Assembly: GCA_037693485.1 (NCBI GenBank)
Contig: CM075347.1
Span: 144,411,501 to 144,475,500 of the forward strand
Reading direction: 5' to 3'
Length of the DNA stretch: 64,000 bases
From: Kitagawia praeruptora
Taxonomy: Eukaryota; Streptophyta; Magnoliopsida; Apiales; Apiaceae
Position 1 is the stretch's first letter. Every line of letters begins with the position of its first letter. Positions 36,239 to 48,521 of the stretch are shown here, one piece after another. Position numbers and translations under genes: made by a program. The notes under the pieces are model-generated. The model was not told the DNA's origin and did no database searches. It saw only the letters and a list, made by a program, of their open reading frames with translations.

Positions 36239-36633
36239 GAGCATTCACATCCCATTCCCCATCCCCATCCCCAAAACCTTACTAAAAATAGTAAATCCTC
36301 AAATAAAAATAGTAAATCCCCAAAATTATCAAAAATGTTCTACATCCCATTCCCCATTTTCCATCCCCATATCCCTACATTCTTTTTTATATTACTTCTT
36401 TCTCTCTCTTTCACTAAAATTTAAACTATCAAAACTCACCCACTACAATTAAATATATTTAAAAGAGGAGAGAGATGATTTGGGGTTCAAAATAGTAATC
36501 CCCAAATATGGGGATTCAAAACTTGTCCCCAAAATTAATCCCTAAAATGGGGAATGGGATGGAAGCCATTTTTTGCATAAAAGCTAAATATTTCCCTAAA
36601 TATTTGGGGATAGGGGATGGGATGTGAATGCTC
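36239..36633. mobile_element. Tourist-like MITE in CACTA-A
   Basis: Inverted ends GAGCATTCACATCCCATTCC and GGGATGGGATGTGAATGCTC, flanked by TAA on both sides (36236-36238 and 36634-36636), the 3-bp duplication of PIF/Harbinger elements. CACTA-B has the empty site at about 53425-53440 (TAGTGTTAATGTATGTTAC). 395 bp, no coding frame. Confidence 0.88.
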
Positions 36634-36661
36634 TAAATGCATGTTACTTAAAAAAAATAAG

Positions 36662-36730
36662 GTGAATGGGGTTCGAACCCTTGACCTCCACACTTCTAAC
36701 TCTACAACCAAACCACTCCACCAAGCTGTG
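36662..36730 (-). other. tRNA-like module (box A and box B) in CACTA-A
   Basis: On the minus strand TGGTGGAGTGGT (36712-36723) fits an A box and GGTTCGAACCC (36669-36679) is a perfect B box, with 44 nt between their starts. The anticodon stem is poor, so I call it tRNA-derived rather than a tRNA gene. Confidence 0.5.
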
Positions 36731-36963
36731 CAACGTGTTATAATTCTCAATCACTAATATGTAAACTATGCCCTTAGATTTTCTACATTATATTATTACA
36801 ATTATATAATAATGATAATTTTTGTTTTTTTATATATGTAGATTATATTATATTATTCACCGAGGGAATTAACCATTCAAGTGTGGGGAAGTGCTCTCAA
36901 TATTAAAAATAATTATATAATTTAAAATCGAATTAAATTATTTATGTAATATTTATATTAACT

Positions 36964-38345
36964 GGTTCTGGTCAAAGTGATAGTTGATCGTCGAATTACT
37001 GATCAAATTTTTTTTTTTTCTAAACTTTTGGGAATGACATTAAATATGATGGATCTTGATTCCCGTATGGTTGGGTGATCGAGAAATATTTTTTAAAAAA
37101 TCGAATCCTTAAACCCTAACGAAACCCTGTTTAGGGGTTCCGGTCAAAGTGATAGTTGATCGTCGAATTACCCGATCAAAATTTTTTTTTTTCCTAAACT
37201 TTTGGGAATAACATTAAATATGATGGATCTTGATTCCCGTATGGTTTGGTGGTCGAGAAATAGTTTTTAAGAAATCGAATCCTTAAACCCCGACAAAACC
37301 CTGTTTAGGGGTTCAGGTCAAAGTGATAGTTGCCCGTCGAATTACCCGATCAAATTTTTTTTTTCTCTAAACTTTTGGGAATGACATTAAATATGATGGA
37401 TCTTGATTCCCGTATGGTTGGGTGGTCGAGAAATATTTTTTAAAAAATCGAATCCTTAAACCCTGACGAAACCCTATTTAGGGGTTCCGGTCAAAGTGAT
37501 AGTTGATCTTCGAATTACTCGATCAATTTTTTTTTTTTCTAAACTTTTGGGAATAACATTAAATATGATGAATATTGATTCCCGTATTGTTGGGTGGTCG
37601 AGAAATATTTTTTAAAAAATCGAATCCTTAAACCCTGAAGAAACCCTGTTTAGGGGTTCCGGTTAAAGTGATAGTTGACCGTCGAATTACCCGATCAATT
37701 TTTTTTTCTAAACTTTTGGGAATGACATTAAATATGATGGATCTTGATTCCCGTATGGTTGGGTGGTCGAGAAATATGTTTTAAAAAATCGAATCCTTAA
37801 ACCCTGACGAAACCCTGTTTAGGGGTTCCGGTCAAAGTGATAGTTGATCTTCGAATTACCCGATCAATTTTTTTTTCTTCTAAAATTTTGGGAATAACAT
37901 TAAATATGATGGATATTGATTCCTGTATGGTTGGGTGGTCGAGAAATATATTTTAAAAAATCGAATCCTTAAACCCTGAAGAAACCCTGTTTAGGGGTTC
38001 CGATCAAAGTGATAGTTGACCGTCGAATTACCCGATCAAATTTCTTTTTTTTTTTTTCTAAACTTTTGGTAATGACATTAAATATGATGGATCTTGATTC
38101 CCGTATAGTTGGGTGGTCGAGAAATATTTTTTAAAAAATCGAATCCTTAAACCTTGACGAAACCTTGTTTAGGGGTTCCGGTCAAAGTGATAGTTGATCG
38201 TTGAATTACCTGATCAAATAATTTTTTTTTCCTAAACTTTTGGGAATAACATTAAATATGATGGATCTTGATGCTCGTATGGTTGGGTCGTCGAGAAATA
38301 TTTTTAAAAAAATCGAATCCTTAAATCCTGACGAAACCCTATGTA
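36964..38345 (+). repeat. Tandem array of about 172 bp in CACTA-A, about 8 copies
   Basis: The anchor GTCAAAGTGATAGTTG recurs at about 36971, 37143, 37317, 37490, 37662, 37831, 38003 and 38181. Spacing is 169-178 bp, the variation coming mainly from a T run. Each unit also holds GATGGATCTTGATTCCCGTA and AAAATCGAATCCTTAAACCC. CACTA-B carries about four units of the same repeat. Confidence 0.95.
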
Positions 38346-41300
38346 GGGACACAATAATATATTTAAATTAATATATAATTTATCACTCTTATAAATAATT
38401 TGTAATGTATTTTTTGTTAAAAATATATTACATTTTTACATATACATGCACATGATATTTATTTAATTTTAAATTTTAAACTTTTTTAAAAATAAAGTAG
38501 AAAAATCAAAACTAGAAAAGTTAATATAAGAAATTGGCGGAATTTTTCCCTCCAACAAATTTTAGAAGCTCACTTTTCCCCCTTAAACAAAAATAATACC
38601 CTAGGGGCCGCCTCCTTACTTTCCCTAAAACACTCCAGAGTCCAGACTCTCTCTCCACTCCACCCCTCTCGATTCTCTTTGGATTGGATCAAAGAATTTC
38701 AATCGAAGAATTTCAGCTCCTCCCCTCTCTCCACGACTCTCCTTGTACTCTGTATCAAATCAAAAAACACTCCTCTTCTTTTTTTTTTCTTTATTCTATT
38801 CTCTCTTCTCTTCAAAATTAGGGCTTAATTATTTTTGATTTTGCAGGTGATAAATTGGGTTTCTCTCATTCGATTTAATTAATTGGTAAACATTCTCTCG
38901 ATTTTTGATTTTGATTATGTTAATCGTTGCTTGTTTGATTTTGCTCTTCTTAACTCTTTTATTTTGATTTTCAATTAGTGCTTCATTTGGGATTTTCTCT
39001 TATGGGATTCAATTATGGCTTTTAGTTTGAGATAAAACTGGGATTTTACCTTTACTCTGTTAATTTGTATTTTTTTGAAGTTTAATAGTTTAATGTATGT
39101 AATCTCTTCCCTCTTAAACCCCTTTTCTTTCTTTCATTCATGTGTGTGTATATGTTTGTGTGTAGTGATTAGACTGATGGGTTTGATTTGATTATAGGTT
39201 GCAGTAGCTCCAGCTCCTGTTGCTCCAGCTCCAATGGGTTTAGTTTGTATGTATATTATTTGTTCCTTTGCATCTATATTATTGTTTATGAACGGGTTTG
39301 CTGGTTTAATTTTTAAACATGTTAATTGTCGGCTGGTTTGTATACACATGTTTGCTAGTTAATTTTTAAACATCTATATTAATTTTTTGCTGGTTTATAT
39401 ACACATGGAAATTGCCCCTACCAGTTCTAGAAGTGATATAGTAAAAGAGGGAATGCTGATACTAGAATCACCTATGCCTATATTTTTGTTTATTTGTACT
39501 ATGAATTTTTCTTTTCAATTTCTTGTGCTACATCAGCTGGTCATACTGTGGTGAGGTGTTATAATAGTTTAATGATAATTTTTTTAATTTAAATGTGTTG
39601 TTGGTTAAAAAAAAGAACTAGGGAGCTCAGTTTAGTCACCAGTATTGTCTCTTTTTAACCCTTTTATTTACTAAATTTTCATGCCATAAATCATAATCAG
39701 CCACAACAATTCTGCAAATGGGGTGGTTGCTATCCCTCTTCTGTCCATTGAAAAAGCTCTGGACTGTCTCCTTTCTGCTCACTAGAAGAGTATGGATCTA
39801 CTATCACTCACTCTAGATATCTAATTTTATTTTTCTCTGGTAAATATTTATCTATGTTTGCACCATTTTTAGAAATCCTGTATACTCTTCTATGACTTTA
39901 CTATTATTTGTTTGCACCATTTGTTGAGCTACATGTTATACTTTACTACTGGTGTGCCACCCTGATAACACAACGTAGTAACATAAGTTCATTTTAAATG
40001 TAGTAGCTACGGTGGTAGCATGTTATATTAATAACACAATATACTAATATCTTCATACATGCATACATATTTACATACATAAGATGTAGCAGTTCATATA
40101 TTTACTTTTGGTTGGTTCGTATCTTTAGTTTTGGTTAGTTCATAGTTTGTATTTCTTGTAACGTTTTTGTCCTCCTGCTGTCATTGTATTTCTTCCTTGG
40201 GTAATCAAGTGTAGCTAGCTGGTGTATTTCATCCTAGGATTCCATGCTTGTAGCTTCTTGCAATATGAAGTTCTATACCTTTTTTCCCTATTCCTTTTTC
40301 TCTTTTCTATTTATAGTTGTTCTTGGAATATGAAGTTTCTTTCAGGTTACTAATTCCTGGTGGTGGTTGTGACGTCATCACTTCTTTATAATATTGTTAA
40401 AATATGTAGCTAAAACCTATTTCTCTTATGGATCTGATACATGTGGTACTAGGCTAAATTCACACATAGTTTACTAATTTGGAATGACAATTGAAAACTC
40501 TACTTAATTGCCTTGTAAAATATTGTTGCAGCTACTTTTTTTTCTACGAAGTAGATTTTTGCTGTATGTGGATTATTAAGTCTAATTTCTTTCAGTACCA
40601 TATACGCTTGTAATGCTCTTCTTACTATATCTTTTCTTTACTATGGTAATCATTGATAATGTGAATTGGAATTATTAATTACTAACCTGCAACTAACAAC
40701 CAGTAGCATTGAAAATTGTTCTATATTAACTGAAATGACTAGCATATTATTGCTCGATATAGATGGAAAATTAATTTGCAACTAAATTAATTAGTTTCCT
40801 TTGTTGTTAGCAATCTGTGTTTTACTCATAATGCTACTAGGCCGACCATGCTTTAGGTGTAAGATAATTATGAACTATCTATAACATTTCCAAGAATTGC
40901 ATATGAAATGTCTGTTTTTAAGTCAGAAGAGAAAATGAAATTAAACTAGGATTTTACATATGTTATATTTTAAGTTTATCAACATATTTACCTATTGATA
41001 TACTGTCTTTTCTTTGTTGCTATCTCATATCCTGACAAAAGTGTTAATTGAAAGTAATTAATCAATTTATGCTCCTATTGCTGATTATAATCGAGTGAGT
41101 ATTGATGTATGCATATGATTCTAGTTTTTTTTTCACCATATGTAAATTTCATGTATTCACTTCATCGATTTTATTAGCAGGTCTTTTGCACAAATTTTAA
41201 TTATGGATAGAAATATCCTTGTACATACTTAAATTGAATTTTACCCATTTTTTATAGAGAATTAAAATTAAATTGTTAAATTATTTTTTGTCCCACAACT

Positions 41301-41962
41301 CAAATAATTATTGAGCATTGATTTCAGAACATATAGATAATTATTTGTGACATTGGTTTATTGCATTTTTTTGTTTACAGGATAAAATAAAAAGGAATAC
41401 AGGGAGGCAGTCATGTCTTCTTATCGGGTATGAATAAAGTTTATGCTCATATTCTGCTCAATTTATATTACGGAGTAGTAATTGTGGTATTTTTCTAGGA
41501 AAAAATATGGTTTTTTAGTAGGCAGGAAATGTAATTAATCTTGTATACAATATTGCATTGTGTTTGTGACAATATATAGTGTGACATCCCGCACAATATG
41601 CTGCATAAATAGTTTGTCGATATGATGGAAGGTTCGACTGACGATGAGCTACCAGGCATGGATACGGGAACTAGAGGTATTGTTGTAACTTATAAGTATC
41701 CAGGTTCATTTTCATGGATCTAACATTATCTTTGTTGTGATCTCATATTCTAATCAGACACTATTTTCTTATTCTTAAATTGTATGAATATTTTCTGTCT
41801 ACAAAATAGTATCTCTAGAAAAATATCTTTCATGTTGTCAATTTTAATTTTCAAAAACTGTGCATAATAAATATTGTGATATCATCGGACTTGCAGAGTT
41901 CAGTTGATGTCTCTTTTATTATTTTTTCAAGTGTAGCACTTAATTCACTGCTGTTCTTACAT
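38346..41962 (+). other. Leader-like and unassigned interior of CACTA-A
   Basis: 38620-38860 is CT-rich and looks like a plant 5' UTR, with an intron-like stretch after TTTGCAG at 38840-38846. A small Ala/Pro repeat frame lies at 39199-39235. Between 39250 and 41960 the sequence is AT-rich and intron-like, with possible short exons near 41380-41426 and 41600-41680 that I cannot assign. Confidence 0.45.
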
Positions 41963-42456
41963 GTGTATACAAATCTTGAGGGTAACTGCTCTTACGTTAT
42001 GATTACTGGATGGGCTGTGCTGGCTCTCATAGATGTTGGACAGGTATAATATCAAACTGTCTATAGCTGTTAAGGTTTTCAAGTTTGTACTACAAAAGTT
42101 TTCATGAGGAGTTGAGGACTAATGCAAACAACAGTAATTTATTATTCTTATTTACAGGCGGAAAGCGTCCATTGCACCATGCAGCAAATTTTTTGATTAA
42201 TTCTCAAATGGGTGATGGAGATTTCCCACATGAGGTCTTTACTCCACTTTAGTGTTTATCTTATTACAGGATGATGCATACTTTTATATTTTACAGTCAC
42301 CTGAAGCAAAAAAATGTGCTAACACTCTTTCTTTTTCCTCCTAAAATGCAGGTGATGGGGTCCCTAGCAAGAATTGTTGATCACCTATGCTGCACACGGA
42401 AACATTTTCCCTATATGGGCTCTAGAAGAATACAAATGTCAAGTTCTTTTTTACAA
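41963..42456 (+). pseudogene. Captured fragment of an oxidosqualene cyclase gene, cycloartenol-synthase-like (three 3' exons)
   Basis: Cycloartenol synthase cyclises 2,3-oxidosqualene at the ER for sterol synthesis. Exon a (41963-42043) reads VYTNLEGN ... GWAVLALIDVGQ and ends at a GT donor. Exon b (42157-42234) follows an ACAG acceptor and includes FLINSQMGDGDFP. Exon c (42352 to about 42456) follows TGCAG; with small indels it reads the family's C-terminal stretch, visible as NIFP, then WALEEYKCQVL. These are consecutive pieces near the C-terminus of plant oxidosqualene cyclases, with introns kept, so the source was genomic DNA. A short loss in exon b (before PLH) and indels in exon c break the frame. 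The rest of the enzyme is absent, so no enzyme is made. Confidence 0.85.
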
Positions 42457-42830
42457 TCAGTAGTATCTTTTGTCGTATCTTTTGCTTGGTCTGTAAATGT
42501 ATTATTTACTTGGTACTCTATGGTATGTTCCTTGGATGATATTATGGTGGAGTGGTGTAGTTAGATAATATTTTGGTGAAATGGTGAATGGTGAATGATG
42601 GGAGTTGGATAAATGTTGGTTAGGTGTATTGTGGAGATCAGTTGTGACATGTTTACCTTGAATTGGTTGGTTTATTTTGTAAATGGATTGATATATATGT
42701 AAATCAGATTTTGCAAAATTTTTAATTTTAGTGTTGCAATTGCTATAGTTACTAGTGTTGCAATAGATAATTACAGTGTTACATTAGATAATTATGTAGT
42801 GTTGCATTAGGTAATTATGTAGTGTTGCAT
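42457..42830. other. Unassigned stretch of CACTA-A
   Basis: No gene seen. GTGTTGCAAT and GTGTTGCATTAG words from 42730 mark the start of the 3' subterminal region. Confidence 0.5.
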
Positions 42831-42834
42831 TAGA

Positions 42835-43269
42835 AAGTGGGCCCCCACATGCCACGTGGCAGGTGGGCCCTATAACTTCCATGTGTCAGTGTGGGCTCCA
42901 TAACTGCCACGTGTCAGTGTGGGCCCCACACCTGCCACATGGACACCTGCCACGTATCACCCCTTGACACGTCACCACCATGCCACGTGTCACGTAGGCC
43001 CCCACATACCACGTGTCCTTTGTCTTTTTTTGGCTAAGCTATGGTAACACCTTTCTAGTGTTGCATTTGTTTGATTTAGTGTTACTGTATGGCCCTAAGG
43101 TAATACTTTTCTTAGTGTTACTATTGAGAACAAAAGCGTTACGTTAGAGAGCAGGGGCAACATTAGCGGATGAAATGGTGAAAAAGTGTTACCTTAGACC
43201 TATTGTAACAAAAAACGTGTCTAATGCAACAGTAGAAGTGCGTTGCATCTGGGCATCTATGGTGTAGTG
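42835..43269. repeat. 3' subterminal repeats and terminus of CACTA-A
   Basis: A short cluster of CCACGTG words (42848-43015), then GTGTTGCATTTG and GTGTTACT words, ending in ATCTATGGTGTAGTG. The composition mirrors the 5' end with fewer copies. Confidence 0.88.
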
Positions 43270-44335
43270 GATCCACCTTCACTTCACAAGAGATTAACAG
43301 ATTAGATGCTAGCTACGCATCTAAATTCATAAAGCACAACCATACGAGGATAACAGATATACATCACACACAGATCTGTAAAGCATCAAGATACTAAAGC
43401 TCCATAAATAAATCCGTTAGAATCCCACGACAACGATTAGTTCATAATTGAACATCTCGTCGTCATGGGATCTAATGAAACCATGATAAAAACAAAGTAT
43501 GAAAAGATATAAATAAACCTAAGTAATTGATATGTAATGGTTTTTGTTTTCAATTACAATAATAGGATGTGTTTATATAGGCTCTAGAAGTCTTGTCCAC
43601 CAAGAAATTGGCTTTTTAGAGTTGGAATAGAAGATTGGCAATTTCCGTTCTTGAATGAGAATAAAATTGCAAATTCCATGTGTAGATCTGATTCTGGAAT
43701 GTTCTAGCCGTCCAAAGCAATTACCATACTTATTAGAAGTAGGAATTATAGCAATTTCCTTGTCAAAGTTGAATTTCTGCAGTTCGGCACATAATACGTT
43801 TCCTAAACTGATTCGGTTTTTAAGAAAAATTCGTAGCTGACTTTTCTTCAATATTTCTGGGCCGTTCCAGTTGTAATTGGACCTCTGGAGCACTTTAGAA
43901 TGAAAGAGAATTCCAATATCTTCGCGTGGACAGTAAGATCGTCCAAAACAGACTTGTAGAAGTCAAGATATGGCCAAAACAGTGAATCAGGATTTTTAGG
44001 ACAATTTCCTGAATTTCCAGAAATAGCGGCCTGGAGCCAAATCTGCCCAAGATTGTAGAAAATCTCCCAGGCTTCGCGTGAGCTGTAAGATCGCTGAAAA
44101 CGGACTTCTAGAACTCCAGATATGGCCAAAACAGTGTAGACTGCGCAGCCTTCCCAAAAAATCCGAATTTTAATCAATTTAATCTCCAAAAACGATAGAA
44201 GCATCAACCTTAATCAACCTTCTTGCAAACCTACACACTACACAAAATACATCAAAACTACAACAAACTTGAGACCAAAACAATCAATTTAAGCCGATAT
44301 GGAACGTTCCAAGTGGATATGAAATCCACTTATCA
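43270..44335 (-). repeat. 5' LTR of Athila Z, second part
   Basis: Continues the LTR at GATCCACCTTCAC and ends CACTTATCA, directly before target duplication ATAAT at 44336. Collinear with 27807-28898. Confidence 0.93.
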
Positions 44336-44810
44336 ATAATATAATTTGTGAAAATTGTTGTTGTATATGTGTCGTGTTTCTCGAATTTGTGTATTGTATT
44401 ACATAAAAGGATCAATTTTGTTTATCGATTTTTGTATAAATTTGTTATTTATTATGATTACATATTTATGTTGATTTATGCCTAAATATATGATATTTTG
44501 ATCAAATTTTAATCTGTGATTTATGTATGACTTCTGTCGCGATGTGTCTCGCTGTCTTAGTCTCTTTCGTATCTCTGTCATATATATTATTTGTTGCTGC
44601 TGCTTAAAAACTATCTCAACTGTATAACTAACAGTTAAAAAAAACCCTTTGTTGTTTAGTAGTTAGGTTTAAGCTCATGTATATAAATCTCATAATTATT
44701 TGTGTAATTAGTTAGTTATTATAATAGGTATTTATTTGCTTAGGTTGGCCGAAATAAACACCTTGACTACTCTTTTTATATTAATAGAGTTGTGCTTGAT
44801 AAATGTAGTG
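44336..44810 (+). other. Leader of the CACTA-C TNP2 gene
   Basis: AT-rich non-coding sequence that continues 27287 across the Athila Z insertion. No other feature seen. Confidence 0.45.
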
Positions 44811-45731
44811 ATGGACAATGAGGAAAACACGTGGATAAAACTTCCAAAGTTTAGTAACGACTAAATTAGCGGGGTAAAGGCTTTTATAAAAAATGCAGTT
44901 TCTAGATTCGCCATAGGTGATGAAATAACGTGTCCTTGCAAGAAATGTAAAAATGACAAGTGGTATCGTCAAGATGTAATATACGAGCATCTCATCTACA
45001 ATGGTCCATCTCCATTGTACATGGAATGGATGTGCGAGGTTTCTCGACATGGGAGTGATGAAGATATGGATCGTGAGGCTGGTATAGACTTTGGAGATAC
45101 TCTAGGTGACATGTTGCAACGTACCCATGGAATGCAGAATGGTAAAGGTGAGCACACTGAAGTACCAAATGCCAAGCCTAATAAATTTGATCGCCATATT
45201 GAAGACGGAAAACAACCATTATATCCTGGTTGTTCGAAGCTTTCGCGATTAAGTTTTATCCTTAGGCTTTATTCTTTAAAATGTATACATGGGATTACGG
45301 AGGCTGCATTCGGGGATCTACTAGAGTTGATGAGAGAGGCTTTTCCAGAGGCCCACATACCTTTTTCTTTTAATGGTGTAAAAAATATCATTAGAGATTT
45401 AGGTCTAGATTACCAAAAAATACACGCATGTCCAAACGATTGCATGCTATATTGGGCAGAAAACAAAGATGCAGATGTTTGTAAAACTTGTGGTGTTTCG
45501 AGATGGGAAGTAGTGGAAAGGAAAGGTAACAGTGACGATGATGAAGAGAAGGTAATTCGCAAGGTTCCAGCAAAAGTTATGCGTTATTTTCCGCTAAAAC
45601 CAAGGCTGCAAAGGTTGTATATGTCGAAGGAGTATTCTGCACTTATGTTATGGCATGCCGTGGGACGAAAAACTGACGGAAATCTTAGACATCCAGTAGA
45701 TGCCGAGGCATGGAAGGCTATGGATGCTAGG
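44811..45731 (+). pseudogene. TNP2-type CACTA transposase, N-terminal part (CACTA-C)
   Basis: ATG at 44811 opens MDNEENTWIKL. A stop at 44862-44864 breaks the frame, which otherwise stays open to the insertion point. The transposase-associated domain shows CPCKKCKND, and the start of the TNP2 core shows QPLYPGCSKLSRLSF, HACPNDCMLYW and CKTCGVSRW, then MRYFPLKPRLQRLY and LRHPVDAEAWKAMD. Athila X enters at 45732 within the core. The C-terminal half, DUF4218 and DUF4216 are not in the window. It is a different family from the CACTA-1 TNP2. Confidence 0.9.
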
Positions 45732-47239
45732 TGTTAACACAAAATCACGCAAGCGTACGTGCTCACAAGTAATACAGATATAAGTCAAGTTCGTTCCCAC
45801 AGAAATCTGGTTTTTAATTCAGTTTAGTACCTATGCAACATTGTATGGTTTTAATTCACTGCTAAGACAAATAACAATTTGGGGTTTTTGATTATCTAAA
45901 TTATACTAAAGGCAAAATATTTAAATAAGAATTAAAGTAACTAAAGAGAATTGAAATCGAATTACTTATATGCAAATAAACATGGGACTCTAACTTCATT
46001 ATCTACTTTGCTTAGAGTTGACGCCTTTAACCCATGCATGTGATGGTTTTGATATCTGATCGGATAACACGAAACAAGTACACGCTACCTGTCAGCATAC
46101 GTATACCAAACTACCCATACATCCACAAAAGAGATAGAAGATGAATAGACACCAATTATGCTTAGACCCTATATGTCTATAGAATTTGAAAACATAACGG
46201 TTGAAGAGCAAGTTATCCATGAAGATCACACAGGGAAGCATAAGTATTTTCATCTCACACCACGAATCATATTGATAAATAATTATGAACCTATGCTAGC
46301 ATGGCAAGTTCTAAACCTCATGATCTACTTTCACTTCACAAGAGATTAACAATTCAATTTAGATGTTAGCTACGCATCTAAAAGCATTAAGATTAACCAT
46401 ACAAGGATATCAAGAATTCACCACACACATATCTTTAAAGCGATCAAACTACTAAGTTACATAGATAAATCCGTTAGAATTCCATGACAACGATTAGTTC
46501 ATAATTGAACCGTTCGTCACCATGGGATTTGATGAAAACATGATATTAAACAAAGTATGATTGGAAGTAATAATATTAATAGGAAAAGAACACAAAAGAT
46601 GAAGTAGATCTTGATCTGTTGCTTGTCACGAGCTTGAATCTCCTTCTCCTTTTCTCCCTTGCAATTCTATGATATAATAATAAAAACGATACAATTTACA
46701 AGGCTAAGATGTGTTTTTATAGGCCTAGATATCTTGCCCAGCAAGAAAAACAACCTACAATACAATTAGAAATAGGTTTGGGTACCAAAAATACAACAAA
46801 AATTCGAATAGGGGCAAAATCGACATTTTTCAGCATAATCAGGCCACCCAAGCGCAGCCAGCGCTGCCTTCTCTGTTCTGAGCATTGTTTGAGCGCAGCC
46901 TGCGCTCTATATGCGTTGCCAGTGCTCCACTTGCTGTCCATGTGATTTTTCTGCCATTATTTCTTCATTTCTTCACTTTTATCTTCCGTTCTTTTTGCAA
47001 TAACTTCCCGTCTTCAATCCCTTGACTTGTAATCCTCTTGATAGTTGATATTAAGTCGCCATTCTTCATTCCATATCATAAATCAACTCCAAAAACAACG
47101 GAAAGTTCACCCCTAATTGACATTTCTTCAAACCTGCACAACTAACTAAAACACATCAAAACTACGACAAACTTGAGGCCAAATACACCAATTTAAGCCG
47201 AATTGGAATGCTCTAAATGGATCTAAAATCCATTTATCA
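45732..47239 (-). repeat. 3' LTR of Athila X
   Basis: Minus strand starts TGATAAATGGATTTTAGATC and ends in TTAACA. 1,508 bp, clearly related to the Z LTR but diverged. Contains GC-rich words (AGCGCAGCCAGCGC near 46851) within the transcribed part. Confidence 0.9.
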
Positions 47240-48521
47240 CACCCCCAAACTTAAACCGATGCTTGTCCTCAAGCATAAACAATTACAACTAACTAACTAA
47301 CTAGTACCACTTCCGTAGATGATCACGGTTGCATTTGGCAAATGCAACAAGCCCTTTAAACATATAGGCAGCCCTAGTGGACGAGTAAGGTCTCGTGAGG
47401 GCCTATAGTGAATGTACCCACAAAATCCATTTAACTTAATGCAATGCAATGCATGAATGCAACTAATATGAAAAATGCAAGATCCCCTTCAAACTCACCA
47501 AAACCAACTAACAAGCAAATATCTCAAAGAATGCGAATAAATCCAAGCAGAGCTTGACTAAGTCCCCGTATACTAACAATACATGACAGAAATGTGCGTG
47601 TGTACATGCTCATCAGAAATACTCCCAAAACTAGGTCAAAAATCATACATGCCCTTCGCCAAGACAATCACAGGTTTATAAAAAGAATAGACTGTAGAAA
47701 CTTCATAACCTAGGAACACCTCTATCCTCATTCAAGTTAGCCAGGAAGTCATGCTTTATTACTACGACACTATATACAATACGCATGCTTATTTAACCGT
47801 GCAATGAGTGAGACCCCAAAAGGCTTATACAATAATACCCATGTAGCGAGTGTTAGGTCAGTAATCCCAAACCACAAGGACTTTAAGTTACTAGGACTAA
47901 GTCCCCTCAGACTTAATTACTCGAGTATTAAAGAGCTCACTCGTAGTTAATTTTGCATATAAACAATTAAACTATTGACTTTTATTTTATTTTCTTTTCT
48001 GATTTTTTTTATATATACAATCGGGAATGAGCCTTTCTCATTTCCAACACTAGACTACTCATATAAATATGAGCCGGCTACTAGCCATTTGACACCTAGC
48101 CATTATTGACAAATATTAACAACTAGCATGAAATCCCTGGTTTCCCCCAAACTTAGACTTTAATGCTCCTACGCCATCAAGGGAATAACGAAAATTCTAA
48201 ATATAATCAATTGATTAAATCTCAAAGCATCCAAACAAGCATGACCCTAACCTAGCCCAAAAGCAAACAATGAGACTATGTAAAAATTTTGTTCCCGTAC
48301 TATGCAAGTCAATTCCTAGGAACTATAAATCAGCCCTCTACTCATCATCTCCACACTCAATTAAACATCTACCTATCAATCAGAATCAGCTCGTCCTAAG
48401 GAATCATGAAATATGCATGCCATGAAAATGCAACTAAAATGAACTCACATGGTATACGAAAAATAAAAAACAGAATGTCCTATATGAAACAAACATAGAT
48501 AACACGAACATACATGCATTG
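47240..48521 (-). other. 3' internal non-coding region of Athila X
   Basis: No gene. Begins with the polypurine tract (complement of CACCCCCAAACTTAAA). Collinear with, and reverse-complementary to, about 51300-52130 in Y. Confidence 0.75.

Larger units (their letters stand above)
35400..43269 (+). mobile_element. CACTA-A transposon, complete, non-autonomous
   Basis: Ends are CACTACGCCATAGATGGGCG (5') and, as complement of the right end, CACTACACCATAGATGCCC; 7,870 bp. The uninterrupted LTR at 27810 shows the empty site. GAT flanks both sides, with an extra AT between GAT and the left end. Contents in order: G-box-rich subterminal repeats, Tourist MITE, tRNA-like module, a 172-bp tandem array, a leader-like region, remnants of a cycloartenol-synthase-like gene, and short 3' subterminal repeats. 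No transposase gene was found, so movement would need a helper such as CACTA-B's family. Confidence 0.93.
27288..44335 (-). mobile_element. Athila-like LTR retrotransposon Z, Gag-Pro only, with nested insertions
   Basis: The element lies on the minus strand between copies of the 5-bp target duplication ATAAT (27283-27287 and 44336-44340). Its 3' LTR is 27288-28898. Its 5' LTR runs from 34799 to 44335 and is split by CACTA-A (35400-43269). The internal part is only 5.9 kb and encodes Gag and an aspartic protease; RT, RNase H and integrase are absent. Gag and protease wording is that of plant Athila elements. It would depend on a full relative for movement. The host sequence is the CACTA-C remnant. 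Confidence 0.93.
45732..48521 (-). mobile_element. Athila-like element X, 3' part (minus strand)
   Basis: A full LTR (45732-47239), a polypurine tract and 1.3 kb of 3' internal sequence, all minus strand, cut by the start of element Y at 48522. The left flank CTAGG (45727-45731) should be the target duplication, but its partner is not in the window. Its 3' internal region is the reverse complement of 51300-52100 in Y, so X and Y are the same family in opposite orientation. Confidence 0.85.

Noticed and set aside
35707..36285. Overlapping Cys/His-rich open frames across the CACTA-A subterminal repeats
   Set aside because: They arise in all frames from the GCCACGTGTCA repeats and carry no domain; the same happens at 52893-53447.
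44797..44812. AAATGTAGTG before the CACTA-C start codon, resembling a CACTA end
   Set aside because: It lacks the TTTCTTG part and lies directly upstream of the transposase frame, inside the element.
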